Origin: an uncultured Ruthenibacterium sp.
GTDB lineage: Bacteria; Bacillota; Clostridia; Oscillospirales; Ruminococcaceae
Reading direction: 5' to 3'
Assembly (NCBI GenBank): GCA_944386565.1
Contig: CALXBO010000076.1
Location: 1 to 64,000, forward strand
Length of the DNA stretch: 64,000 nucleotides
Shown: positions 1-8,455 of the stretch, piece by piece
Position numbering within the stretch: the first letter of the stretch is position 1
Layout of the letters: the number at the start of each line of letters is the position of its first letter
The notes under the pieces: generated by a model
Told to the model about the DNA's origin: nothing
The model's database searches: none
What the model saw: only the letters and a program-made list of their open reading frames with translations
Position numbers and translations under genes: made by a program

Positions 1-71
1 CGCCTTTAGGCGCCGCTGGTATTGTGGCCCCTATGGGGCCGTTTTGCAAACCCCACGTTCAACGTGGGGTT
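1..71. repeat. Three consecutive short hairpins downstream of proS
   Basis: Three inverted repeats lie side by side: CGCC-TTTA-GGCG-type at 1-12, GGCCCC-TAT-GGGGCC at 26-40, and AACCCCACGTT/AACGTGGGGTT at 49-71. They lie just past the proS stop on the minus strand. The 49-71 hairpin could end proS transcription, but no clear U-run follows it. They may instead belong to a dispersed repeat or the end of a small mobile element running off the window. I cannot decide between these from 84 bases. Confidence 0.4.
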
Positions 72-84
72 ATGATTCTGAGTG

Positions 85-1818
85 TTAGTCCGCATTGTTT
101 TTAGCGAGCAGTTCGGCAACAAGTTCGCGAACTTTTTCCGCCGCTTCTTCGCACGGAACTTTCATCGAAATGCTCTTGTCGCGCGTTACGATCTCGCAGC
201 AGCCGTCCTTCAAGTTGCGGGGGCTGGCGATGACGCGAACCGGCACACCAAGGAGATCCGCATCCGAGAACATAACACCGGCACTGACGGAGCGGTCGTC
301 GTACATCACTTCGACACCGGCTTTCTGCAGCGTGTCGTAGAGACTATCCGCGAACGCACGCACTTCAGCATTATCGGCACGCATCGCGCAGATATGCACC
401 TGCCACGGCGCGATCGACATCGGCCAGATGGGACCGTATGCGTCGTGGTGCGCTTCGCACACCGACGCAGCCAGACGGCCGACGCCGATGCCGTAGCACC
501 CCATAATCGGATTCTGCGTCTTGCCTTCGCTGTCCAGATAGGTCATATTCATGGCCTTCGTGTACTTGGTGCCGAGCTGGAAGATGTTACCCACCTCGAT
601 GCCGCGGGAGATCGTCACGGAATGCTTTCCGCAATGCGGGCAGACGCCGCCCTCGACAACTTTGGCAAAATCGTGATACTCTGCATTAGGCAGATCGCGC
701 GTCATGTCGAGACCGACATAATGGTACTCTTCCTGATTTCCGCCGCAGGAGAGATTGTTCGCGCCCTGCAGAGAGCGGTCGTACAGAACAACATACGGAG
801 CGTTGACTTTCAGGTTGACCGGACCGGTATATCCCGCGTGCAGACCGCACTCCTCCGTAATGACCGCCGGATAAACTTCGGCGCCGAGATAATTGGTCAG
901 CTTCGTCTCGTTCACATCGAGGTCGCCGCGGATGAACAGGACAACAAAGGAGTCATCCGCTTTTTTCTGATACACAACTGCCTTGCAGGATTTCTCCTTC
1001 GGCGAATGCAGGAAGTTGCAGACATCTTCGATCGTGTGAATATCAGGCGTATGTACTAGCCCAAGCTCTTCGGAAACCTCGTCGCGGTCATTGTGCACGA
1101 TGCACTCAGCAGCCTCCATATTGGCTCTGTAATCGCATTCGTTGCAGATCACAATGGAGTCCTCGCCGACGGGAGTGAGAAGCATAAACTCGTGCGAGAT
1201 GCTTCCGCCCATCATACCGGAGTCGGACGCAACAGAGATGACCTCCGGGATACCGGCGCGCGCAAAGATACGCTCATAAGCCTTGTGGCAGCGGTCGTAA
1301 TACTGCTCCAGGTCGGCCTGCGACGTGTGGAACGAGTACGCGTCTTTCATCGTGAACTCACGGACGCGGATCAGTCCGGCGCGGGGACGGCCTTCGTCGC
1401 GGAACTTCGTCTGAATCTGGTAGATCATGAACGGATATTTCTGATACGTCTGGCCGTATTCGCGCACAAGATGAACAGCCGCTTCCTCGTGCGTCATACC
1501 GAGCACATACGCGCCGCCGTTGCGGTCCGTAAAGCGGAGCAGCTCGCTGCCGACGCTCTCATAGCGGCCGGATTCCTGCCAGAGAGATGCGGGCATCACG
1601 ACGGGAAACTGTACTTCCTGACCGTCGATCGCATCCATTTCCTCGCGAATGATTTCCTCAATTTTGTGAGTGATCCGGCGCAGCGGCAGATACGAAGAAT
1701 AAATGCCGTTCGCCACGCTCTTCATGTAGCCGCCGCGCAGCATAAGCGCGTGGCTGTCGATGACGCAGTCCGCCGGTTTTTCTTTGAAGCGGTCTCCGAC
1801 CAGTTTGTCAAGTTTCAT
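85..1818 (-). CDS. proS: Proline--tRNA ligase (ProRS, bacterial type with editing domain)
   Basis: Charges tRNA-Pro with proline in the cytoplasm. The 577 residues match the usual length of the bacterial ProRS form. The N-terminal part carries class II motifs (LRGGYMKSVANG near residue 30; RFRDEGRPRAGLIRVREF-like motif 2 near 140). A central insertion domain with the RGDLDVNETKL stretch is the editing module that clears mis-charged Ala. The C-terminal anticodon-binding domain follows the GCYGIGVGRL motif 3. GGGAGG lies a few bases before the ATG. The gene stands alone behind a proline-specific T-box leader, so its expression should rise when uncharged tRNA-Pro accumulates. Nothing looks broken. 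Confidence 0.97.
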   Translation of the reverse strand: MKLDKLVGDRFKEKPADCVIDSHALMLRGGYMKSVANGIYSSYLPLRRITHKIEEIIREEMDAIDGQEVQFPVVMPASLWQESGRYESVGSELLRFTDRNGGAYVLGMTHEEAAVHLVREYGQTYQKYPFMIYQIQTKFRDEGRPRAGLIRVREFTMKDAYSFHTSQADLEQYYDRCHKAYERIFARAGIPEVISVASDSGMMGGSISHEFMLLTPVGEDSIVICNECDYRANMEAAECIVHNDRDEVSEELGLVHTPDIHTIEDVCNFLHSPKEKSCKAVVYQKKADDSFVVLFIRGDLDVNETKLTNYLGAEVYPAVITEECGLHAGYTGPVNLKVNAPYVVLYDRSLQGANNLSCGGNQEEYHYVGLDMTRDLPNAEYHDFAKVVEGGVCPHCGKHSVTISRGIEVGNIFQLGTKYTKAMNMTYLDSEGKTQNPIMGCYGIGVGRLAASVCEAHHDAYGPIWPMSIAPWQVHICAMRADNAEVRAFADSLYDTLQKAGVEVMYDDRSVSAGVMFSDADLLGVPVRVIASPRNLKDGCCEIVTRDKSISMKVPCEEAAEKVRELVAELLAKNNAD

Positions 1819-1842
1819 GATAATCCTCCCGAAAGAAATAAT

Positions 1843-2075
1843 AAAAAAGCCCTAAACCGGCACATGCCGGCTTAGGGCGAATCCTGTCAGATCCGTGGTA
1901 CCACCTAAGTTCGGATACAATCCGCACTCCAGCTCTCTGTAACGGGAGAACCCCGTCGCTGTTTGCAGCGAAGCTCCGGGATGGGTTCAGCAAATCGCAG
2001 CCTCAGGATTCTCACCAGCCATCCTGTCTCTGAAAGGTCTTTTTGCCTACTGGTTCCCTTCATTGCTTTTGAACA
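1843..2075 (-). promoter_or_regulatory. T-box leader of proS, proline specifier CCC
   Basis: Read on the minus strand, the leader has the AGTA stem I motif (about 2046-2058) and a specifier loop TGAA-CCC-ATCCCGGAGC, with CCC at 1983-1985 a proline codon. The conserved T-box AGGTGGTACCACGG is at 1894-1907, followed by a terminator hairpin GCCCTAAGCCGG/CCGGTTTAGGGC (1849-1878) and a run of T. Binding of uncharged tRNA-Pro should favour the antiterminator and allow proS transcription. The specifier agrees with the downstream gene. Confidence 0.95.
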
Positions 2076-2082
2076 TGCATAT

Positions 2083-2111
2083 AGTGTATCACACCGCAGA
2101 GAGAAAGTCAA
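2083..2111 (-). promoter_or_regulatory. Promoter of the proS T-box transcript
   Basis: Minus-strand TTGACT (2106-2111), a 17-base spacer and TACACT (2083-2088), with TGA just ahead of the -10 as an extended -10. It sits directly upstream of the T-box leader. Confidence 0.7.
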
Positions 2112-2119
2112 AGCCAATT

Positions 2120-4021
2120 TTACGCCTGCTCTTCCGCTTCCATGTCTTCCTGACGCTGTGCAAGCTCTTCCCAGCGTTCCAGAACCTCATCCTGATGAAA
2201 TTTGGTGTCCTCGAGTTCGTCGCAGACTTCCTGCAGGCGCTTATGATCACGCACGACTTCCGGATCGTTCAGCATATTTTCAAGATCCATGATTTTCAGC
2301 GCGAGCGATTCCAGTTCATCCTCAGCTGATTTGATCTCCGCGCGAAGCTGTGCGCGCAGCCGGCGCTGTTCTTTGCCGTACGCCTGTTTGGGTTGCACGG
2401 CGGCAGGCTGCTCCTGCGCCGTCTGCGGTTCCGGCGCGGCCTCTCCGCGGTGCATCAGCGCTTCATATCCGCTGTATTGAACAGCGTTACCGTCCTCCAG
2501 ATAGAGCACCGGACATGCCAGCTGATTCATCAGATAGCGGTCGTGTGTTACCAGAACGATCGTTCCCTCATATTCTTTCAGCGCCTGAGTCAGGAGTTCC
2601 CGCGTATAGATGTCAAGATGGTTCGTGGGCTCGTCCAGGAACATCAGATTGGGCTTTTCCAAAAGAATCTCCGCAAAGCGCAGACGGGCGAGCTCACCGC
2701 CGGACAGCGCCGTGCAGGGTTTGAAAACATCTTCTCCGCGGAACCCAAGCAGCGCCAGATGGCTTCGGACTTCCAGTTCCGTGAATTTCGGGTATTTATC
2801 CCAGATCGCGCTGATGACAGTGCCCCCGCGGCGCAGCTGCTGCTGTTCGAAGATGGAAACCTTTGCACCCATTCCCAGCCGGACGCTTCCGGTGTTCGGA
2901 CGAAGTTTTCCGTCCAGCACGCGGAGAAGCGTCGACTTTCCCGCTCCGTTCGGCCCTGCAATCACCAGGCGTTCGCCTCGGCGCACTTGCAAATCAAGCC
3001 CTCTGATCAGCTGTTTGCCGCCCAGTGTTACGGAAATGTTCTTCGCGGTCAGGAGTTCCAGATACGGTGTGACGTCAAACGAAAAATGCAGTTTGACCGT
3101 TGTGTGCTGCGAAGCCGGAGCCTCGGTGATTTCCATTTTTTCAAGCTGTTTGCGGCGGCTCTGCGCCATTTTTGTCGTGGATGCACGCACGATGTTCCGT
3201 GCGATGTAATCTTCCAGCTTGGCAGCTTTGGCCACGTCTGCGTCATGCTGTTTCTGGCGCAACGCATCTGCCGCTTCCTTCTGCGGGATAAAGGCCGAAT
3301 AGTTTCCCTTGTATGCCGTCAGGCCGTGCCCCTGCACTTCGAAGATGCGGTTGCACACGGCATCCAGAAAATATCGGTCATGGCTGACAACAAGGACGGC
3401 TCCGGAATAGCTCTGAAGATATTGCTCCAGCCACTCCATCGTCTCGAAATCAAGGTGGTTTGTCGGCTCGTCGAGAATCAGGACATCCGGATGAGACAGC
3501 AGAAGTTTCGCAAGGCAAAGACGTGTATGCTCACCGCCGGACAGAACGCTCACGCTTTTCTGATAGCTCTCAGGCGGAAACGACATACCGCTCAAAACTT
3601 TTTTGATCTGAACGTCCATGTTATATCCGTCGGCCGCATCCACAACAGCCGACAGCTCCGCGTGCAGCGAAAGCAGTTCCGGCTGCTCCGGATCGCTTTC
3701 CAGCTCGCGCTCGATCTCTTTCATTCGATGAAGAGCTTCCAGCACAGGCCGGAATGCAAGCTCCATCTCGCCGTAAACTGTTTGCAACGGGTCCAATACG
3801 CTGTTCTGCGCCAGATAACCGAGACGCACACCGCGCGAGAACACGATCTCTCCGGAATCCGCATCGTACTCGCCTGTGATCAGTTTGATCAGGGTCGTCT
3901 TCCCCGCTCCGTTCTCACCGACAATGCCTACGCGGTCGTTTTTATCCACAACAGCGCAAATATCTTCCAGCACGACCTCTGCGCCGAAACTTTTGCTTAC
4001 ATGCTGTATGGTCAGAAGCAT
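2120..4021 (-). CDS. ABC-F family ATP-binding protein
   Basis: Soluble tandem-ATPase of the ABC-F class, whose members act on ribosomes (translation factors or antibiotic-protection proteins) rather than in membranes. Two nucleotide-binding domains are visible: Walker A GENGAGKTTL near residue 37 with signature LSGGEHTRLCLAKLLL, and Walker A GPNGAGKSTL with signature LSGGELARLRFAEILL. Each is followed by a Walker B LDEPTNHLD. The linker with conserved basic residues is present between them, and a charged C-terminal coiled-coil tail ends the 633-residue protein. There are no membrane segments. AAGGAG precedes the ATG. It starts 13 bases after the stop of the large membrane protein, so the two are probably co-transcribed. 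The exact ABC-F subfamily is not assigned. Confidence 0.93.
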   Translation of the reverse strand: MLLTIQHVSKSFGAEVVLEDICAVVDKNDRVGIVGENGAGKTTLIKLITGEYDADSGEIVFSRGVRLGYLAQNSVLDPLQTVYGEMELAFRPVLEALHRMKEIERELESDPEQPELLSLHAELSAVVDAADGYNMDVQIKKVLSGMSFPPESYQKSVSVLSGGEHTRLCLAKLLLSHPDVLILDEPTNHLDFETMEWLEQYLQSYSGAVLVVSHDRYFLDAVCNRIFEVQGHGLTAYKGNYSAFIPQKEAADALRQKQHDADVAKAAKLEDYIARNIVRASTTKMAQSRRKQLEKMEITEAPASQHTTVKLHFSFDVTPYLELLTAKNISVTLGGKQLIRGLDLQVRRGERLVIAGPNGAGKSTLLRVLDGKLRPNTGSVRLGMGAKVSIFEQQQLRRGGTVISAIWDKYPKFTELEVRSHLALLGFRGEDVFKPCTALSGGELARLRFAEILLEKPNLMFLDEPTNHLDIYTRELLTQALKEYEGTIVLVTHDRYLMNQLACPVLYLEDGNAVQYSGYEALMHRGEAAPEPQTAQEQPAAVQPKQAYGKEQRRLRAQLRAEIKSAEDELESLALKIMDLENMLNDPEVVRDHKRLQEVCDELEDTKFHQDEVLERWEELAQRQEDMEAEEQA

Positions 4022-4034
4022 TTTTCTACTCTCC

Positions 4035-6092
4035 TTACTTCCGTTTCAGAATCATAACGCGGTCGTTTTCATACACAGCCGCGAACTCATCCGATTCACA
4101 GATCTCTCCGGGGAACTGTTTTGAGAAAACAATCCAGCTGATATCATACGTCTCCGCATACTCTCTCAGTGTTTCGTCCGATGTTCCGGCATCGAAAAAT
4201 GCAGCGTTCACCGTCTGTTTCTCTTCGAGCAATTCTGCGGAAACGCCCATATTGGAAACCGCATAGGCATATCCTTCCATGAATGCCTGACGCGAACTCA
4301 GCGCGGAGTACAGATTGGAGATTCCGTTGCCGCTTCCGGGCTGTGTATCAATGCGATTGGTGACAAAAATATCATCGGGATCGGAATTCTCCCTGAGCCA
4401 GAGCATGGCCTCCTCATCGCCCGCTGTTGCATAACTGGCCGCCTCGGGCCTCTGTGCAAGCTGTGTGTTGTAAAGGATATTCCGCAGGCCGCTCCCGGCA
4501 AAAACCGAGCACTGCATCACTGTTGTGAGAAGTGCGAGGACAGCACAGACAACTATGATTCCCGAAAAGAAGCTCTTTTTGAGTCTTCCCAGCCCGTCCA
4601 CTGCAAGAAGCGTCAGGAAGAAAATCCCGATGTACGCAAAATAGACCTGGCTGGAATTGGGATGGACAAATAAATAGTAGGCCAGAAATCCGCCCGCACA
4701 CGTTCCGTACGCAAGCAACCTGTCCTCCGGCAGCTGAAACAACCGCCGCAAATCATGTACGAGGCCCGGCAAAAACAACACCGTCTGAAACGGAACCATG
4801 CAGAAAATATTGACAAGCGCCAAAAGAAAAACCGCAAAATATCCGGTCAGGTGAATCCGATCCATCCACGGGATCAAAAACTCCGAAGAAGCGGATTTGG
4901 TTGCCGCAAGCAGGTCGAACTGCATGCTGGTATTCGCACCGGACGAAAAAACAAAGAGATAAACCACCGCAAAAGATGCAATGCTGCCCCCGTACGTGAG
5001 TATCGCCTTTCCGTAGTTCGGACGTCGGAACAGTGTAAACAGGAATACGATTCCGAGCGCACATGCAAAAATCGCCGCCTGTGGCCCTTTCGCAAAACAT
5101 GTCAGAATAAATGCGCCCCAGAAGCTGAAAATGCTGCGCCAGTTCACCCGGAAGGATTGCGCAGCAATCTCGCGGAACAGAACAAAGCTGATCGAGAGGA
5201 AAATAAATCCCGTCGATTGTGCGTTGATATTGGTCAGCATATGCTCAAGCAGACGATTGGAGAATATGCTGCTCCCGATCCCGTATACCTTCCACAGAGA
5301 CAGGCATCCGAAGCAGAGCAGCACAACGGGAAATGCCAGCGCGCGGCGCTTCCCTCCGCGGAAAAAAGCGAGACCCAGCCCGTACAGACACGCAAGAAGC
5401 GCAGCCAGAAAAAAAGGCGGCGCAAAATAGAAGAAAACGTCGAACGCTTTGACGCCGCTCACCAGCGACAGAATGCCCCAGATCATCTCAGTGAGATAAT
5501 GGTAAGCAAAGCGAACCTCACTGAAACGGATATCTTCCGGAGGAAACTGCAGCTGGAATGCGTTGGCATTGCCGATATTCCAGAGCATATCTTCATTGAG
5601 AGTGGCCGTTCCCGCAGCCATCGGATGCGGATTTCTGGCACAAAGCGCGCACGTGCAGAGCACAAGACAAACCGCCCATACCAAAAGCAGCGTCCGGAAA
5701 GAGCCAGTGCACAGTGCGGCACGGATTCGCTCCCGAGAGAGCTTCTGCTTCCACAGATACAATATCCCCAGAACCGGCGGAACGGCGTACCATACGGGAA
5801 GAAGACCGAGACGCATACAAAAGCAGTACAGAACCGCGAGAAAGCCTGTCCCGTACAAAATCCCGAGAGGAATCCGGAAAAAAGGGAGACGTTCTTCAAG
5901 CCCGGAAAGGCGCACAAAGAACAGACCCGGAAAAAGCAGATAGAAAAGGACTGACAGAGAAAAGCGCAGCAAATCCACCAGTGATGCACCGCAGAGCTTG
6001 CAGACAAAGAGCCAGAACAGAACACCCGCTCCTGCCGCAACCCACTTCAGTTTTGCAAACCCGTCCGTCATCCGGTCAAACAGTGCTGCCAC
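4035..6092 (-). CDS. Large polytopic membrane protein, function unknown
   Basis: About 685 residues with a dozen or so hydrophobic segments through residue ~550 (for example around 15-60, 75-125, 155-175, 210-260, 290-370, 390-480), then a soluble C-terminal domain of about 130 residues. The layout resembles GT-C-like glycosyltransferases or related exporters with an extracytoplasmic tail, but I see no motif that proves activity. The start is placed at GTG 6092 because AAGGAGGG lies 7 bases ahead of it; an upstream in-frame GTG (6116) lacks a spaced Shine-Dalgarno. It precedes the ABC-F gene by 13 bases. Confidence 0.75.
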   Translation of the reverse strand: MAALFDRMTDGFAKLKWVAAGAGVLFWLFVCKLCGASLVDLLRFSLSVLFYLLFPGLFFVRLSGLEERLPFFRIPLGILYGTGFLAVLYCFCMRLGLLPVWYAVPPVLGILYLWKQKLSRERIRAALCTGSFRTLLLVWAVCLVLCTCALCARNPHPMAAGTATLNEDMLWNIGNANAFQLQFPPEDIRFSEVRFAYHYLTEMIWGILSLVSGVKAFDVFFYFAPPFFLAALLACLYGLGLAFFRGGKRRALAFPVVLLCFGCLSLWKVYGIGSSIFSNRLLEHMLTNINAQSTGFIFLSISFVLFREIAAQSFRVNWRSIFSFWGAFILTCFAKGPQAAIFACALGIVFLFTLFRRPNYGKAILTYGGSIASFAVVYLFVFSSGANTSMQFDLLAATKSASSEFLIPWMDRIHLTGYFAVFLLALVNIFCMVPFQTVLFLPGLVHDLRRLFQLPEDRLLAYGTCAGGFLAYYLFVHPNSSQVYFAYIGIFFLTLLAVDGLGRLKKSFFSGIIVVCAVLALLTTVMQCSVFAGSGLRNILYNTQLAQRPEAASYATAGDEEAMLWLRENSDPDDIFVTNRIDTQPGSGNGISNLYSALSSRQAFMEGYAYAVSNMGVSAELLEEKQTVNAAFFDAGTSDETLREYAETYDISWIVFSKQFPGEICESDEFAAVYENDRVMILKRK

Positions 6093-6119
6093 TTCTCTTC
6101 CCTCCTTGGTCCACACAGG

Positions 6120-6160
6120 AAAACTCCGCCGCCGGATCGTACCGACCGGCGGCGGAGCGG
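6120..6160 (-). terminator. Rho-independent terminator after the OadB/OadG-like pair
   Basis: Minus-strand hairpin CTCCGCCGCCGG / CCGGCGGCGGAG with a 10-base loop followed by TTTTCC. It lies between the 38-residue gene and the start of the large membrane protein, separating the two transcription units. Confidence 0.85.
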
Positions 6161-6162
6161 TT

Positions 6163-6279
6163 TTATTTCTTAAACGCTTTGTTGAGCAGCGTAATGCATC
6201 CGCTGATCAAACCCATTACGATGAAAATGCCGCACATTCCCATCAGCATCACGCCGAGGGACTGAATGATCTGATCCAT
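6163..6279 (-). CDS. OadG-related small membrane subunit (38 residues)
   Basis: A 38-residue protein beginning MDQIIQSLGV and ending NKAFKK. It has a single hydrophobic segment (about residues 8-31) and a basic C-terminus. GGGAG lies about 7 bases ahead of the ATG, and the gene starts 16 bases after the stop of the OadB-like gene. OadG gamma subunits anchor the alpha subunit of sodium-pumping decarboxylases, and very short OadG-like subunits next to OadB are known in Firmicutes. The product is inferred from size, topology and position because the protein is too short for a firm similarity claim. It is easily missed by gene callers. Confidence 0.72.
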   Translation of the reverse strand: MDQIIQSLGVMLMGMCGIFIVMGLISGCITLLNKAFKK

Positions 6280-6295
6280 ATTTTTCTCCCTTTCT

Positions 6296-7480
6296 TTATT
6301 TGGCAATCAGGTTCAGCAGAAGGCCGCCCGCAATCACGCTGGCGATCTGACCGCCGACGTTTACACCTGCGGCGTGCATCAGCAGGAAGTTCTGCGGATC
6401 TTCTTTCAGGCCCATCTTGTGAATGACGCGGCTGGACATCGGGAATGCCGAAATGCCGCACGCACCGATCATCGGGTTGATTTTCGTCTTGCTGAACACA
6501 TTGATCAGCTTGGCGAACAGCACGCCGCCGACAGTATCAAACACGAAAGCAAACAGTCCGAGGCACATGATCATAAGCGTACCGACAGACAGGAACTGGT
6601 CCGCCTGCATTTTCGTCGCGATCGTGATGCCGAGGAAAATCGTAATCAGATTGGCAAGGACATTCTGAGCCGTCTCGGAAAGGCTGTTCAGAACACCGCA
6701 TTCACGCAGGAGGTTACCGAACATCAGGAATCCGACCAGCGCCACACTGCGGGGGGCAATCAGGCCCGCAATGATCGTAACCACGATCGGGAACAGGATG
6801 CGGACGGTCTTGCTGATTTCTTTCGCCTCATACGGCATGCGGATCATGCGCTCTTTCTTCGTCGTGATCGCGCGGATGACAGGAGGCTGAATGATGGGAA
6901 CGAGCGCCATATAGCTGTACGCCGCCACGATAATGGCACCCAGATACTGCGTGTCATAGTAGTTCGCGAGGAAAATCGCGGTCGGGCCGTCAGCAGCACC
7001 GATGATGCCGACGCAGGCGGCATCCTGGATCGAAAATGTTCCGGGCAAAAGCGCGTTCACTCCGCAGGCAAGCGTAAGCGTGAAGAAAATACCGAACTGC
7101 GCCGCAGCACCGAACAAAAGCAGCTTCGGATTGGAAAGCAGCGGCCCGAAATCAATCATTGCACCAATGCCGATGAACAGCAACAGCGGGAAGAGCTCGT
7201 TGGCAATGCCCGCGCGGAACAACTCGTCGATCGGTCCGACTTCTTCCACACCGGCGCGGATCTGATCGACGGCACCGGACATCGGCAGGTTTACGAGAAT
7301 CGCGCCAAAGCCCATCGGAAGAAGAAGGCTCGGCTCCATATCTTTCTTGATTGCAAGATAGATCAGGATTCCGCCAATGGCCCACATCGCCACCATTTTA
7401 ACGATCGAAAGCGGATCGTTGGCAGCCATGTTGATCAAGTCGCCGAACATCGCATTGATAAATGTGAATATTACGTCCAT
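6296..7480 (-). CDS. oadB: Sodium-translocating decarboxylase beta subunit (OadB/GcdB/MmdB family)
   Basis: Membrane subunit that couples decarboxylation of a carboxybiotin to Na+ export. The 394 residues carry many transmembrane segments and the family's conserved stretches: GIGAMIDFGPLLSNP, GAADGPTAIFLA with its essential Asp, and the Asn/Ser-rich re-entrant region near the C-terminus (ACGISAFPMSSRVIHKMG, HAAGVNVGGQIASVIAGG). GAGGAGG precedes the ATG. Only the small OadG-like gene follows. No carboxyltransferase alpha subunit or biotin carrier is in the window, so the substrate (oxaloacetate, methylmalonyl-CoA or glutaconyl-CoA) cannot be chosen. Confidence 0.93.
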   Translation of the reverse strand: MDVIFTFINAMFGDLINMAANDPLSIVKMVAMWAIGGILIYLAIKKDMEPSLLLPMGFGAILVNLPMSGAVDQIRAGVEEVGPIDELFRAGIANELFPLLLFIGIGAMIDFGPLLSNPKLLLFGAAAQFGIFFTLTLACGVNALLPGTFSIQDAACVGIIGAADGPTAIFLANYYDTQYLGAIIVAAYSYMALVPIIQPPVIRAITTKKERMIRMPYEAKEISKTVRILFPIVVTIIAGLIAPRSVALVGFLMFGNLLRECGVLNSLSETAQNVLANLITIFLGITIATKMQADQFLSVGTLMIMCLGLFAFVFDTVGGVLFAKLINVFSKTKINPMIGACGISAFPMSSRVIHKMGLKEDPQNFLLMHAAGVNVGGQIASVIAGGLLLNLIAK

Positions 7481-7504
7481 AGAAAGAAAAACCTCCTCAA
7501 TATT

Positions 7505-8455
7505 TCACCGAACGGTGCGATCCGATAACTTCGCATCACACCAGTTCAGGATTTCCTGGTAAACTTCGTCCCGGTTCGTCTCGTTCAGGACTTCGTGCCG
7601 GGCCTCCGGATACAGATGAAGTTCCACGTCCTGCACACCGGCCTGTTTCAGCATTTGGTACACTTTGCGGACTCCGGAACCGTAATCACCGACCGGGTCC
7701 ATGTCCCCGGAGAACAGCGCGACCGGAAGTTTTGGATCGATCTTCTGAGCCCATTGCTTCCGGTTGACATCCCGCGTCATGCACATCAGTTCGTGAAATG
7801 CACTGACCGTAAAAATAAATGTACACTTAGGGTCATCCGCATATTTTTTCACGATTTCCGTGTCGCGCGTGATCCAGTCATACGGAGTTGCCGGAGATTC
7901 GATTTTTTTCAGATATTGCCCGAAAGCAAGATTGTTGATTAGCTGTGAGCGGAATTTAGCACCGCGCACTTTTGTGAGGATTTCCGTTAAAAAGATTCCG
8001 AAACCGGCAGCCGCCATCGGCCCCCCTGTTCCGACGATTGCCAAAGCATCCAATGTCTCCGGATATGTCACAGCATACATCCGCGCAAAGAAGCTGCCCA
8101 TACTATGGCCGAGAAGAACGACCGGAAGCCCCGGATATTCCTTGCAGGCAAGGCTGTTCATCCGGTGAAGATCACGCAGGACGTATTTACGGCCATCCTT
8201 CTCACCGAAGTATCCGTCTATGCCGCTGCCGCTTGTGGCCCCGTGGCCCAAATGGTCATTCCCGCATACAACATATCCGTTGCGTGCCATGAACTCAGCA
8301 AAATCCTCATAGCGCTCGATGTACTCACACATTCCATGGGAGATCTGAAGGATTGCCTTGGGCTTTTCCTCCGTGCTGACATAGAAATAACCTGCTACGG
8401 TATCCGTATCATTGGACGATGGGAAATTGATGACGCTTTTCCGGATTTCCGACAT
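7505..8455 (-). CDS. Alpha/beta hydrolase, monoacylglycerol lipase/lysophospholipase-like
   Basis: Cytoplasmic serine hydrolase of the Hydrolase_4 type. The 316 residues show an oxyanion-hole region near HGMCEYIERY, the nucleophile elbow GHSMG (Ser near residue 107), the acid SGDMDPVGDYG and the catalytic His in EARHEVLNE near the end. The substrate is likely a short or medium ester or monoglyceride, but this is family-level inference. The ATG at 8455 lies inside the upstream HAD gene (47-base overlap). The start is still supported because AGGAGG sits directly ahead at good spacing. Translational coupling to the HAD gene is likely. Confidence 0.88.
   Translation of the reverse strand: MSEIRKSVINFPSSNDTDTVAGYFYVSTEEKPKAILQISHGMCEYIERYEDFAEFMARNGYVVCGNDHLGHGATSGSGIDGYFGEKDGRKYVLRDLHRMNSLACKEYPGLPVVLLGHSMGSFFARMYAVTYPETLDALAIVGTGGPMAAAGFGIFLTEILTKVRGAKFRSQLINNLAFGQYLKKIESPATPYDWITRDTEIVKKYADDPKCTFIFTVSAFHELMCMTRDVNRKQWAQKIDPKLPVALFSGDMDPVGDYGSGVRKVYQMLKQAGVQDVELHLYPEARHEVLNETNRDEVYQEILNWCDAKLSDRTVR

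Noticed and set aside
2393..4057. Long plus-strand frame (554 codons) opposite the ABC-F gene
   Set aside because: Antisense shadow of a clear ABC-F coding region; no ribosome-binding site and arbitrary, Arg/His-rich protein.
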